A stretch of 64,000 bases of DNA from Monosporascus cannonballus (taxonomy: Eukaryota > Ascomycota > Sordariomycetes > Xylariales). Below, piece after piece: positions 34,731 through 48,215 of the stretch; the stretch's first letter is position 1, and the number at the start of each line of letters is the position of its first letter. The notes under the pieces are model-generated. The model was not told the DNA's origin, ran no database searches, and worked only from the letters and a program-made list of their open reading frames with translations. The DNA is taken from positions 1 to 64,000 of the forward strand of contig QJNS01000246.1 of NCBI GenBank assembly GCA_004154925.1. The letters run 5' to 3'. A program made the translations under genes and the position numbers.

Positions 34731-36534
34731 TTACAACTTACTCCTTAATGTGAGACTAATAATAAAGTCGTGGCCACCCTTAAAAGAAGATATCCCCAGC
34801 ACCGGTCTCCCTAAATCTGCTTCAGGAAACGGTGGGTTGCCGATCATTTTAATATCAAATCTCCTTAGTAGTAGTGTTGTTACAAAGATGACTGTCGCAC
34901 GCTTGGCGGCGTAGCGTCCCGTACAGAGCGTCTTTCCGCCCCCAAACGGCCTCCAGCTGGGACCCCGCGTCAGCGCCGCACCCTTATTAGCCTCGCCGAA
35001 TCGATCAGGGCGGAAGCGATGGCTGTCAGCACCGTAGACGTATGGGTCAAATATAGCTGGCGGTAGGGTATCATGATGCGGTTGCCCTCCCGCATGAGCT
35101 TGCCGCCGATTATGGTATCGCGGTCGACGCGGCGGACAGACGCGGCATTGGAGCATAGGCGCAACGTCTCATGCCATATGTTGTCCAATTGTGGACAGTT
35201 CGTCCAGAGGTGGGAGAGATTCACGAGCTTGTCACCCTCGAATGCGGGTGCAGTCTCTGCGCGAACGACGTCGACTAAAGACGGCGTGTGGAGGAGGTTT
35301 GCTAGCAGCCAGAAGGCGACCTTGCGGGTGTTTGTGCTAATGCTACAATTTCCGTTAACCATGAGCATCAGGGCGAAGGTACAGTCTTATATATAAGAGC
35401 TTTGTTATTTGACGGTACTCACACCCAATAATTATTAAACCAAAGAACTGCTATGTCACCGGCACATACACCCAGAGCCTTGGCCTCGTCCTCCATGGCG
35501 TTGATTAACCAGATGGCCCCGCCGGCGGTTCTCTGACTTTGAGGGACCTCGAGGTATTGCTTGAAAGTGCTCTGTACCCGAGCCCGAGCAGCGCTCATTC
35601 TGCCGCTGAGAAAGCTCGGGTATTGATACAGGACCTGCCATCCAAGGTCATCGAAGGCGGGGAAGTCGCTCGTTAGGTTTGGGTTGATCTGGCTGAGCAT
35701 CTCTCCGAAGAAAGCAGCCTCCCCAGCACGCATAGAGATCTCGGAGCACCACTGTCCAAGCGGTATATGTATCGAACCATCCGTCCCGATGGCGGCAAAC
35801 TGAGAGCACGCTCTCTTCAGTTCTGGGAGGCTCAAGCTCTGATCGAACCACTTCCGAAAGTTGTCTTCCAAAAGCTGCAAATTATTCCCGGGATAAAGCT
35901 GGTGCATGTGCATTTGTTGTACAAACGACCCGAACGATACCCCTTGAGGGTTCGGGAAGCCGGGCTTGTTTCTGGGAAGCTTCATATATGTTACCTTGAG
36001 GACCTGCTCGCTATATCCGTTGCTCCTGAACAGGTCTTGAACAAACATTTCGAAAGACAGCGTGTCGTCGTTCTTATACACCTCCGTCGTGTTATGAGGC
36101 TCAGTAACAATATACAGGGTATTTCCAAAAACCGTGAGAGAAAACGGCTCTTTGGTACCAAAATAGTTGCTTGCAACTAATGTCAGTTGAGGTCTTCGGG
36201 TTTTCGGTTGGTGTGGTTCTCCTGCCTACCTCGCTTTAGCTATGAGAGAATCCGCACTCTGAAAGAAGGCGAAGCCATGGCCTATCACTAGACTTTTGTT
36301 AGCGGAGTAACCTGAGAATATGTGTCTTTGCACCTAATTACCTGGGATCCAGTAAGGCAGCTCCGTGGGGTTGCCGGGATATATGTAGGGGGATATGGTG
36401 AATCTCCACAGTCGCCACACCAGCAGGACCATGAACGGAAGGGCGATGCCTCTCAGAAGGACATGATTCTTTACGGTCGTGAGCAGGTCCTGCAATGCGG
36501 AAATCACATGACCGTTTAGTCGCTCGTACACCAT
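34731..36534 (-). pseudogene. Cytochrome P450 with a single frameshift
   Basis: Four exons on the minus strand: 36342-36534, 36230-36287, 35423-36169 and 34731-35342. An N-terminal anchor (GIALPFMVLLVWRLW) is followed by the hinge LPYWIPVIGHG, where splicing of exons 1 and 2 restores the expected sequence. Later come an I-helix-like WFNNYW-VISTNTRKVAFW across intron 3, the ExxR motif (HETLRLC, Glu391 and Arg394 of the spliced frame) and the heme loop FGGGKTLCTGRYAAK with the axial Cys. Expected length is about 536 residues. A one-base deletion in the T run at about 35049-35055 shifts the frame between IMIPYRQL and YGADSHRF, before the heme loop, so the product would lack heme ligation. No other lesion is seen, so the loss is recent, or the base is a sequencing error. 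The overall style (GHG start, IGG, YGADSHRFRPDRF) resembles the CYP7/CYP8-like fungal P450s; the substrate is unknown. Confidence 0.85.
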
Positions 36535-37027
36535 GATGGCCGTTATTTCTGGGTTTCTGCCTGACTGGGGAAAATGAGCCTAAAGAGATAAGAAATGAAG
36601 CAGAAATAGTTTGATATAGGGGAACACAGGATTGAGTTCTTGATTTCTCTTGATAACCCGCACACTGCCTACGCCTTACATGCACCCAGGTGCCAACGAA
36701 GAAAAGCAATGATGCCCCTTGTGATAACCCCCATGACTTCCGTGTGGGTGTCCATATATACCATGTGCCTCAAAGCTAAGAATCTTAGCCCATTACAGGC
36801 CGACGCTTGAATTTGTAAACTGTTACCGCCACGTCCCTCGTAGCCGGCGTCCTTACATGGCAACCCGGATACCCCCTAATTAAAATCCGCAATGCATTCG
36901 AAGTCGATCTTGCCACGAACATTAGGGCGTCGAATAGCATAGCGTTCCGGCCTAGGCACTGCAACTTAGTCAACCCCACGTTGCACTACCTAGGACACCA
37001 TTAGAATCGCGGTCAAAGAACCCGAGC
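36535..37027. other. P450 upstream region
   Basis: A TATATCAAAC-like box on the minus strand near 36610-36620 lies about 80 bp upstream of the P450 start. Minus ORFs at 36669-36863 and 36785-36979 overlap each other in different frames and have no recognisable domain. Nothing else supported before the hAT-like element begins at 37036. Confidence 0.3.
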
Positions 37028-37149
37028 CTTCCAACTAGGGTGAGGAATGGGTACCCGTGGGAACCCACGCAAAAGAAAAAAAACCCCCACGGATTACCTA
37101 TAGGTGAAGAAATAATCTGAAATAATCGTATGCAAGTACCAAGCCAAAA

Positions 37150-40100
37150 TTTTTAGGTATACGGTAAAATAATAAGAAATAATTACATATAATTAGTAAT
37201 CGAAATTTATTAATAATGTAAAACTTTTAGGTATTATAAGTAAATTAACGTTTTATCCTACTTGTACTTAGCATATTTAAATCGTATTTTTAACCAAGTT
37301 ATTAAGCTAAATCCCAAGTACCGTTATTTCGTCGATTTTCTTTTTTTATTTATTACGAATATATTTTTTAGCCGGTTCAATATCTGGTTTTCGAAAACCA
37401 GTTTTTAATAGTTGCATCCAAGGGCTTTTTACGTACTATAATTACCTGAAATTTATTTAACGAAATTTATATCTTTTTCATAAGGTAATTCGTTTTTTTA
37501 TAAATAATATATCAGTTATTTATTATAAAAAATTATATTATTTTATAATTATTTTAAAAAAAGTATTTATTTTCGAAAAATTTATTAAATATTAATATTT
37601 TTGTTTTTTTATAAAACGTTCATTAGTTCTTTTTAGAATTATAAGTTAATTTTAAGTATTTATATAATGTTGCAAATTATTTATTAAAAAAGTACCTTAA
37701 ATATTAATAATCATTGGGCGCATTAATAATGTCGAATTTCGTATAATATTTGCGTTACGGACAGTTAATTCTAAAGTTTTTAATTAATTATGAAATAATT
37801 TTATTTAATTATAAAAAACGGCGTACTGTAAGTTTGGCACGAGTAAAAATTGCCGGCTTTTTCCGAATAATTAAAAGTTGGTTTTTTTCTAAGTAAAGCC
37901 TTTTTCAAAAAAGGCCGATAAAAATAAGCGGTTTGTTAATACTTTTGCCGTCTATATTAAAAAAGGTATTGGTATTAATCGGATTAAGTTAAAACGTATA
38001 ATATTCTACTGAAAATTATTTTAAAATGATTTTATAAAATTCCAAATATAATTAAATATGTACTTATAAATAATTCATAACGTTAATTAATTAAAGTTAA
38101 ATCGGTAATAATTTGAAATAGAAAACAGTTTATAAGTAAAATGTTATTAAGTTAAAATAATTGGGTAAACAAATAATATAGAAAAAATGAGTTTTATCGA
38201 TAAGACTTTGTTTTAGCTATAATAACAATTTTTATATTTGGTATAAATTATTTTATAATCATTTCGTTTTTTAAAGGCGTCATTAAATAAAATGTACATT
38301 AAATTTTTAAATATTTAAATATATATTTATTTTATCTTATGAAATGATAAATATACAAATTACTTAATTTACCGCCTAAACATAATATTAATGACCTTTA
38401 TTTATCAAGATTAAAGTAATAAGTTATCTAAATTATTATAAATAGCTAATTACGATTTAAAAAGATTTGGATGTTGAATTTCTTTTGTAAATTTATTTTT
38501 ATATGCCCTTATAATACCATTATCTATTATTGCTTTTTTTGAATAATAATATTATTGTTCAGATTAATAAATATTTTTTTTGCTTATATGTTAAAATCCG
38601 CTTACCGCAGTAATTTAACCTGGAATAGGTATTTTTATACCTTTTTTTTATTATTTCCGCCGAATATATTTATTATTTCCGCCGAATATATTTATTATTT
38701 CCGCCGAATATATTTATTATTTCCGCCGAATATATTTAATGTATTTACGGCTTCTTTAGAATTATCGGATATTCGATCCATAACTAGAGGTAGTTTTAAT
38801 ATATCGATAAATAATATTTTGAATATTTTGAAAAGCATTTTATATATTTTTCGTATTTTTTACGCCTATTTTTTATATCGTTCTTGTCGTATGCGATATT
38901 ATTTTAAAGCGTTAATAATTAGAGTCAGATATAGAACGATATAATAAAAAGGTATTTAAATTATTTTAACTTTATAAACAAACGGCTAATGTTAAATTTT
39001 AAACGTACGAAATTGCAGATACGTTTTATTATTATAAAAAAGATTAAATACAAAAAGTATTAGATATAAAATTTGCAAATCCGAGTAAAAATTATTAAAT
39101 TTTTGATAAATTCCTAAAATATCTTACTTAGTATTTGAATTTATATGAAATAATTAGGAAATAATTTATATAACGAAATAAAGAATTTACGTTCGTAACG
39201 AAATTATTTATTAATATTATTGTTTTGAGTTTATAGATACGGCGTAAAATTAAACTCGTTTTTTTAGAATTAGAATTTAATAATAATATTTCGGTAAGGT
39301 TCAACCGATTTGCAGTTTAAAACCGTGCGTTAAACCTAGACATATTTTTTATCGTAATTTTTTAAATACTTTTTTTATTTTTGCTTAAGGCATAATAAAC
39401 CTTTTTTATAAATTGTTTTATTTAAAAAACCCAAATTAGAATATTGTTCTTAAATATTAAAGTAATTGCGAAACGTAAAAATCTTACGCTAAAATAAAAG
39501 ATAAAATAATATCGATAAATAGATTAACTTGCGGTTATATTAAAAAAGTTTAGAGTATATTTATGAATTTTGTTCATCGCAAGTATTTTACCTTTTTGTA
39601 AAAGCCGTAATTATATAGACAGTCGATTTGTATTATCTATAAATATAAATTTCGTTTTATTTATTACTTTTTCTTTGCTTAATGTGGTTTAATAAGGTAG
39701 AAATTGAAATACTTTCGTTTAATATAATAAAAATATTTTTTGAAAATGTTTAACTATATTTTTATTACTAATAATTATATAATTAAGATAATTTTCGCGA
39801 AATACGTTAGAGCTATTGGTTATTTAGACAAAATATTGGGAAGTATCAATAATATAATGTATAAATTATTGATTTTTAGAAGGAAATTGATGATTATATT
39901 TACGGAATATAAGGTAAAGTTATATAAAACGTTCAAAAATAACTTCAAATGATTTAATAAGTAATAACAATATATAACTAAATTGTAACTATATTATATA
40001 TCGCGAATTATTGAAAATATTTATTTATTATATAATATTTTATTATTAACCTTATTTTGTTGGATCTGGGGAAAAAAAACTCATCATTTAATATTTAAAT

Positions 40101-43100
40101 AAATTTAGGTAATGGGGGACGGTAAGTATATTATTAATATACAGACGTATTTTATAAATATTTTAGAAAAATCGCTTTAATTTAATTATAATTATGTAAG
40201 GAACTAATCCGGTTTATTTCCTTATTTAAGAGAATTTTTTTGGTCGTAGTTTTTAAAACATTTTTTGATTTAACAATTGGCTTTATACTATAGGTAAGAA
40301 AGAAATTATAGAAAACCTTTTATAATTCCTATAACGTATAGACAAAATAGCAGGTTTTTTTTGGATTATATAAATTGGTTATATAAGTTGCTACGTAATT
40401 ATTTGTATATAAAATCTTAGAAAACGTTAAGTTTATTATCGGCTGTAATAATACGGAATTAATTAATTAACTTCAGGTTTTTCAACCGATCTCATAATTT
40501 ATCGCCATTCAATTAGGATTTTTTATCCGTATTTATTTCAATATTGTCAAGAAAATAACGTTACTGTTATTTTTAATAAATTTAATAAAAAAGGATTTTT
40601 AAAATATAAATATAAAATATAATAGTATTTATATATCGTAATTTACTGATATATAAGTATTTATAAAAATATTATTAATAATTTGTTTAACGATAATATC
40701 GATATATTTCTTTCCGTAATTCAAATATGTTTTATTAATCAGTGGATTTAAATGCGGGGCAAGTTGAAATATAAATATAGTTGAAAATATAAATTTAATA
40801 AATCTTTAGCAAGTAAATATTAAAATAAAGAAAAGATTAATTTAAAAATTTATATTAATATTAAGTGTATTAATTAATATTAAGTTTTAAAAATATATTA
40901 ATAGCCTTCCGACCCATTATTTTAGGATTATTTTATATTTAGTTTTACATCGTAAATATATTGTGTAAATTATTATAAATAATCTGGTTTAATTTATTTG
41001 ATTTTTTGTATAAAAACTTAATAATCCAATATTTTTTCATCCAACGTATTGCGTTATTTCGAAGGAATTTTAAATAAACCAAATAATAACCGTAATATTA
41101 ATATTTAGATTTTGGTTTACCAAAATGATAATTATAAAATTGTATAAATTTATCTTGATATTGCGAAACACGTGTAATTCTATTAAATATAAATAAGGCT
41201 TTCGACCTAACGTTCATTTTCTAAGTTAACGTATTTTGCAAATTAGAATTGTTATCGAAATTATTTTACTTATTTATTTTTTAAATCGGTTTCGGCATTG
41301 GAAAGAAATTTTATTAGTTACGGGAAAATCCGCCGAATTTTTTCGTTATACGTATAATAGAGGCAAAAACGATGCAAATTTATCCTGTATTCTATAACGA
41401 TATTTTCATTATATAAATCGATGAATAAATTATTCGCTAAAATTTCTAGTACGATCTTAATTAATATCCTAATTAGGCTCCTAATTAAGTTATTGATTCA
41501 GTTATTAACGAAATTTATTATTTTATATTTTAGCACACGTATTTCCGCCATTTTTAATTTGCTACTTTCGCACTTATCGTTAATAAAAACAAAATCTAAT
41601 AAATGTTCCTATATTTCGAGTATTTTCCTTTTTCCAAAAAAGTAATATTAAAATTATTTTCCAAATACCTTTGCGACATTTTGAAAGACTTTAAATAATA
41701 ATTTTTAATTTAAAAAATTAATTATAATACAGACTTAAAAAATAATAAGATAATCTGGGTAGAAAAAGTTAAAATAACAATGAAATAATTTTTAAAAAAA
41801 ATTAAAAGTACGTTTAAATTAATGCGTATTGTTATTAGTTATACGTTATTTTTGAAAATTGCTTAACCTGTACGTAATTCGATAAAACGTTTCATTTTTT
41901 TAAACAGAACTTAATATATTTAAAATCATTTATAAAACCTTTATTTTAATTAGTATAATAAACCCTTATATACTCCTTTAAGAGTAATGTTAACGTATTA
42001 ATATAATTTAAAATTTGTTAAACCTAAATTATCGTTTCTACGCTTATAGTAATACGGAGAACGAACTAAATTACATTAATCGGAATATTAAGAAATATAT
42101 TATCGACCTTTTTCCGATGCCGTAATCCGTTAATTATATACTTACTAAAAGAAAACCATGATTTTTTATATATCCTAATTAATCTATAATATTGGTAAGT
42201 TTAGTAATCAAATATATTAAAATGTTTTAAAATAATACAATATAACAAAAACTAAAAGTTTTCGCTCAGCGAAATCTTATAAAATAAGTTATTTATAAAA
42301 GATTTAAATTTTAACGTAAATATACTACCGGATGAATTGATAATTATTTGATTAATTTTATTCTAGTGGTCCGTTATAAAAAATACGGAATACCAAAAAC
42401 TAGAAATTTAATTATCGGCTAATTACAGTTCCGGCAAATTATTCGCGATATTTCTATAAGCAAATCCGAAAAGCTTATATGGATTTAATTAAATACTTTA
42501 GATATATTATAAAAGGTTACAAAATATTTTTTTAAATTATTTTGTTCCAAAATATTAATTTTTATATAATTTATAATCGGCGAAAAATACTTTAAGTAAA
42601 ATATATATATATATTAATTGTGATAATATATAAGCTAAAAAACGTAAAAAAAATATATATTTAACAATTAATATTTTTAATAAATCGGGTTCACATATTT
42701 AAATTATAGTTATAACTTATAATAAAAATAGTTTATTATAGGAGAGTCTAAAAAGAAAAACTGCTCGAAAAATACCCTTTGCCGCTGCTGCCGTTATTGT
42801 GAAATATAACGAAACAAATAAAAAATAAATCGTTTTAATATATCGAACGACAAAAAGCTTAATAAAAAACCTAAAAAAATATTAAAAGAATGTAAAAAAA
42901 ATTAACACAAGCGTAAATATAAATATAAGAAATTATTATATTTCAAAAAGCTTAAACGAAATAAAAATACATAAAATAACGTTAAACAATTCGTTAAACA
43001 TTAAACTTATAAATATTTTCTCAATTAATTATATTTTCGATTTTTAATTTAAATAATATATTTTTATTTCTTGTATTTTATATATATCAATTTACCTTCT

Positions 43101-45450
43101 ATTTTTATTTTAAGATTTATAAAATACTACGTTTTATTTACATTTTATTATAACCTATACATATTTTAATGTAGTAATTTAATATCTTTTAAAACAACAA
43201 TATTTTTATATTTTTATATTTATAATTGTGTGTAATATCGTATTTTTAAAACAATTTATTATTTAAATCATACTTTTAAAACATTACAATTAAATCTTAA
43301 CTAGTATATAAATTTTTATAGTTTTGCTAATTCATTAACTATTTAATACATAAATTATTTTATGTTTTAATTAAATATGTATTAGATATTTATATGTAAG
43401 AAAATAATTATTTTTCTATTTCTTTATAGTTAATTCGGAATTATTATAATACAACAGAAATATTATAAAAATAAAACATTATTATCTTAAAACCTTTATA
43501 GAAAATAGTTCGTAAATATTTTATTAAGTTTTTATCGGCTTAATAAAATGTGAAACAAATTCGATATAACTTTAAATAGATTATTAAATACAAATTATAA
43601 TTTAAACGATATAAAATCTTAATATAAATTTAACAAAAACAAATTTCAAATAGAAAATATTTCGTAATAAATAAAAACTTAATAGTATATATTATTTTAT
43701 TATTATTTTAATTTTATATTAATGAAGGTAACTGCGTATGAAAATATTTTAATAAGTTGAAATTATATAAATAATTACAAAAAGATTTAATTAATTTAGA
43801 TAACGAGTTTACCGATTATTAAAATATTAATAATACTATTAGTAAAACTTGTTACGTTAAAATAAAAATACGATTAATATATATTGTTAAAATATATGAT
43901 AATTATGAGATAATATTTTGCTTAATGTATTAAAACAACCGAACTAAAAGATTATTAAGTATTTTTATATAATTATGTATTAAGTACACTTTACATAAAA
44001 AATAAATGTTCATATATTAATAATTTATAGTGCTTTTTATTTTTATAAAATAACTTTAAATCTTGTAAATTTAATAAATATAATATAATAATATATTAAA
44101 TTCTTTCATTTGTATTAATTATTTATTTATTTATTATTATTTATATTAATACAATTTCTTATATTTATTATTTATTTGGAATAATAATTAACGCTTTGTA
44201 AATAATAAATAATTACCGAATATTCTTTAAATAAATATAGAAAGAATTTATTAATCGAAATTATATTTATTAAGCATTTTAAATTTACAAATTATCTTAT
44301 TAAATCTATTACGAATTTTTTGGTATCTCTATACGAATTTAAAAAAATGTTATATTGTATTGTAATAAACATTTATAACCGTAAATAATTACAAAGCTAA
44401 TATTAAACTGGAAATTATAAATAAAATAGTTTTTAAATTTTTTTATTAATATTAATTATCTTATAATATTTTAGTTTTCAATTTTCCTTCTATAATAATT
44501 TTATTTGTTTCATTGTATAAATAAATTGATTTATTATTTTAAATTAATTATTTTACAAATTCTTTTAATAAGGACATTATGTTGATTAATATTTAAAATT
44601 TAAGCGCTCTTTATAAAACTATATTATTTATAAAATTAATTTTTAATACCTTTTTTAAAAACTTTGTACTTTTAATAAATTCCAGTTATTATATTGTTTT
44701 GGCTAATATAACTTGTATAATATTTTAAAAATCACAACTATGACGATTAATTGTATTTAATTTTAATATAATACATTTACACTTCGTATATTAATAAAAT
44801 GATTGTATAATACTTTAATTGTTTTTAAAATGCGTATTAAGTTATATTAGGTATCTTGTAAATATCTCACCTTTTGTTTAGGTAAATGTTTTTACAACAC
44901 GTTAAATTATTATTTTATCTGTTATAATATTAAGTATATGCCTAATACGAAATATTGTATTATATTTAATTACTGTATTAGCGAAATTATAAAATAAAGA
45001 ATTTATAATAAAATACTAAGCACATATAATTAAATCAATAAATTTATAAATTCTTTAAAAATATTTCTTATATTGTAACTTTTTTTAATTCTTTATTAAA
45101 ACATTAATATTTTAAATTATATTTATATCCAATATGTGTTTTTCATATTTAATATTACGAATAGTAAATTTAATTTAAATAAAACTTTTAAAAAAGTAAA
45201 AATAGAATAGAAGTAAATATATTCATAATTTTAATTTATTAATGTTAGTATAAATCAAAATTTAATAAATATTATACAAATAATAATATAATTATTTTAA
45301 AGAACTTCAATTACATTATTTAATTTATTTGATATATATTTTAAATTTAAAATTAAATTAAATATTGTATATAGATACTATAATGTTAATAAAATATTTT
45401 ATATAGATATTACAATGTTTATAAATTATTTATAAGTAATTTTATGTTTA
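37150..45450. other. AT-rich interior of T1, no readable gene
   Basis: Heavily stop-interrupted on both strands. Short ORFs at 38555-38944, 39740-39952 and 41421-41645 have low-complexity Ile/Lys/Asn/Phe composition and no domain. From about 43,000 to 45,450 the composition becomes even more AT-rich with very few CG, unlike the RIP-type blocks elsewhere. A BED finger or hATC dimerisation motif could not be found by eye. Confidence 0.5.
38647..38738. repeat. 22-bp tandem repeat, four copies
   Basis: The unit contains CCGCCGAATATATTTATTATTT; CCGCCG occurs at 38657, 38679, 38701 and 38723, exactly 22 bp apart. Copies are identical even though the surroundings are degraded. The period is not a multiple of three, so it would shift any reading frame. 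Confidence 0.95.
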
Positions 45451-45572
45451 AAAATCTTTTTACGGGTATCCGTTAGGTAATGTAAAATTTCCATGAGTAA
45501 TCCGTAAGCATTTTTGAATTTTAGAAAATTCTCACGAGTGATCCGTAGGAATTCCGCGCTACCCTCGGGACC

Positions 45573-45736
45573 TGTCAGATATAGAGGACATCAATTGTGT
45601 TGTTGTATTCCGCTAAGTTGTACGTGCTATCGCACGCGTACAACTTTAAGTAATTTAGCCACGGAACATATATGAGCCGATCAGTATGGAATCTTTCCGT
45701 ATATGGAGAGCATTCCGCACCCCCAGCTAATTAACA
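45573..45736 (-). repeat. 3' LTR of Z
   Basis: TGTCAGATAT...TTAACA on the plus strand. Contains an inverted repeat GTTGTACGTGC...GCACGCGTACAAC. Related to the LTRs of W. Confidence 0.9.
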
Positions 45737-48029
45737 TATTCCCCCAACGCCTTAAAGCATTTACGATATTAATTATTATATATTATTATTTCTTAAAGCT
45801 GTTACTATTTATTTTTTTAACGGTTAAATTCTTTTAATTTTAATTCTTTATTTAAAATAACATTTAACGCCTTTTTTCATTAATCCCAAACTTTTATAAT
45901 ATTTATTAATTTTAATTATTTTTTAAAATGCGTAAACGTTTTTCGTAATAAGGCTTTAATGAATTTATTAGCTAATGTATTGCTTATAGGTATATAATTT
46001 ATTTTAATTAATTTCTTTATTATCATTTCTTATAATTAATAATTATATATATTTATATATTGTAATCTTATTTTTAAAAAGGTAATATCGATATTAATTA
46101 ATTATATAATTTATTAATTATTGTATTATATATTTAATGGTTTCGAATTTAGGCGGATTTCTAGTTTTTTGATTAATTTAAAATAAAATAAGGTTTTTTT
46201 TATAACTTATATAAAAAATAATAATTCCGTTTCGGTTACAAAAATAATTATTTTATCTTATTTATTTATCCGTTATCTTGTTAATCCGTCAAATAATTTC
46301 ATAACGTAAATTTAGAAGCTTTTTCAATTAATCGTATTATTTTCGAAAAATATTTTGTTTTAAGTATTTATTGAATTTGTATTTCCGAATTAAAACGTTA
46401 AAATTTTGGTATTAAATAAATATAATATAAATTAATTAATAATTTTTTAATATACGTTATTAATGTTTAGGTTAAATTGAATAAATTGTAATACCGTAAA
46501 AGATAAATTTAAGTACTTATTACTTGTAATATATAAAATAAAACCAATTTTTTAAAAAATATTTATTAATTAAGTTTAAATAAATTAAATTAAGATTCGA
46601 CAGTAATTCAATATTTATTATAAGCGTTTTTAGATAATTAGTAAAAAGGTTTTTAAAAATTAAATTAACTAATTTATTTATAAAATGGGACTAAAATAAT
46701 TAAATATTTTTATTAAATTTATTTTGAATTATTTCGATTTTAAAAATTATTATAAATTTTTATCCCTTATAAAGGTATACTGTTTTCGGATCTATTAACT
46801 TAGCTGATTAATAAGGTTTTAATGTTTCTTATTATATACGGTAATAATATTATTTACGAAATAAAAACGCCTTTTAACTAATAAAACAATAAAGCTTATA
46901 AAAAATAAAGCTTAATCCAAAATCCTTTAATACGTTACTAAATCTTTTTTATTAAAGCAAAAATAATTCCTTTAATTTATATAATGTTTTTTTAATTAGG
47001 AATACCTTTTATGTTATAGGTATCCTAAATGTATTTTTATATATATTTCGTAAAATAATATTAGGTTAATAATAACGTTTATATCGTTATATAATTTAAG
47101 ATTGAAGTTGAACTTAACTGCAGTAATAATTAAGGTTCGAAACGACCTTTTAGCAAATATAAATACGTATGTATCGTTATAAACATCCTTTAATTATTAA
47201 TCGCCTTTTATAATAAAATATGTCTTATAATTTTATAATTAACCGTGGTTATTAAATTTATAAACGTATACTTATGTATACCTTAAAACTTATTTTTCTT
47301 TAATACAAAACTAACTAATAATTTCTCAAATTAATATTTTCTTATAATTTTATAAATAGTTTTAATTTGATGAAATATTATTTTCAATAAATATATATTT
47401 AGCTTTTTATGATTTCGCGACAGTAACGATAAATTACGCCTATATCTCCGGTCCTGCGACGTAAGTATTTTCTTATTTATTTTAATATCAAATCTTTTTT
47501 AATTAAAATAACGTATATTTCGAATAATTATTTTTTTAAATTTCCGCAATTTACCGACCGGTTATCGTTTGTATTTACAAAAAAAGTTAAATATTTTGTA
47601 TTAAATGTGGTTTCTTATATCTTATATTCGTTTCGGATAATACTATTTCGGTATAAAATATCTGAAAAATTACGTTTATAACTCGTAAAATACTTTAGTT
47701 TTTTACCGCCACTTTGTATTAAACAATATGGCAAAAATCTAAGGTTACCTTAATTTCTTCTGTCGACGCAATAATCGTAACAGTTATTAAAATAAACGTT
47801 AGCGGCAATAATAATCTAAAGGACGGAAATAATTCGAATATAACGGTTATATAAGAATAATTAATCTTTTACAAATAAGCTTATTTTTCTCGATTTCGTA
47901 AGTTTTTAACGTTAATACATTTTTAAAGTTATTTTTTTGTTTAACTAGTAATTAAATTGTTCGGTTTAAATCTTTCTTTTCCGTTTATAAATATAAAAAA
48001 TAATTATTAATTTAATTAAATATTTTTAC

Positions 48030-48215
48030 TTATCGAAATAACTTCTGTAATTTGTTTTTCATTACGTACAAAAAGTTATCCTTTAGGTTTTTAATATTAT
48101 TTAAAAAAGTAATGTTTTTGTTAAATAATACGTTTCGAATAATAATAACCTTATTAATTAACGGATTTCGAATTTCGTAAATATTCGTATATCGGTAATT
48201 AACGAAATAACCCAT
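48030..48215 (-). pseudogene. Copia integrase C-terminal fragment of Z
   Basis: 61 codons, the longest open stretch of Z on its coding strand. It corresponds to the copia region where the G-Y...Y-R-I-W-N-P and V-I...R-D-V-I-F pattern marks the end of integrase. Stops on both sides. Confidence 0.65.

Noticed and set aside
38647..38738. Possible CRISPR-like array
   Set aside because: Head-to-tail 22-bp units without distinct spacers, in a eukaryotic genome; it is a minisatellite.
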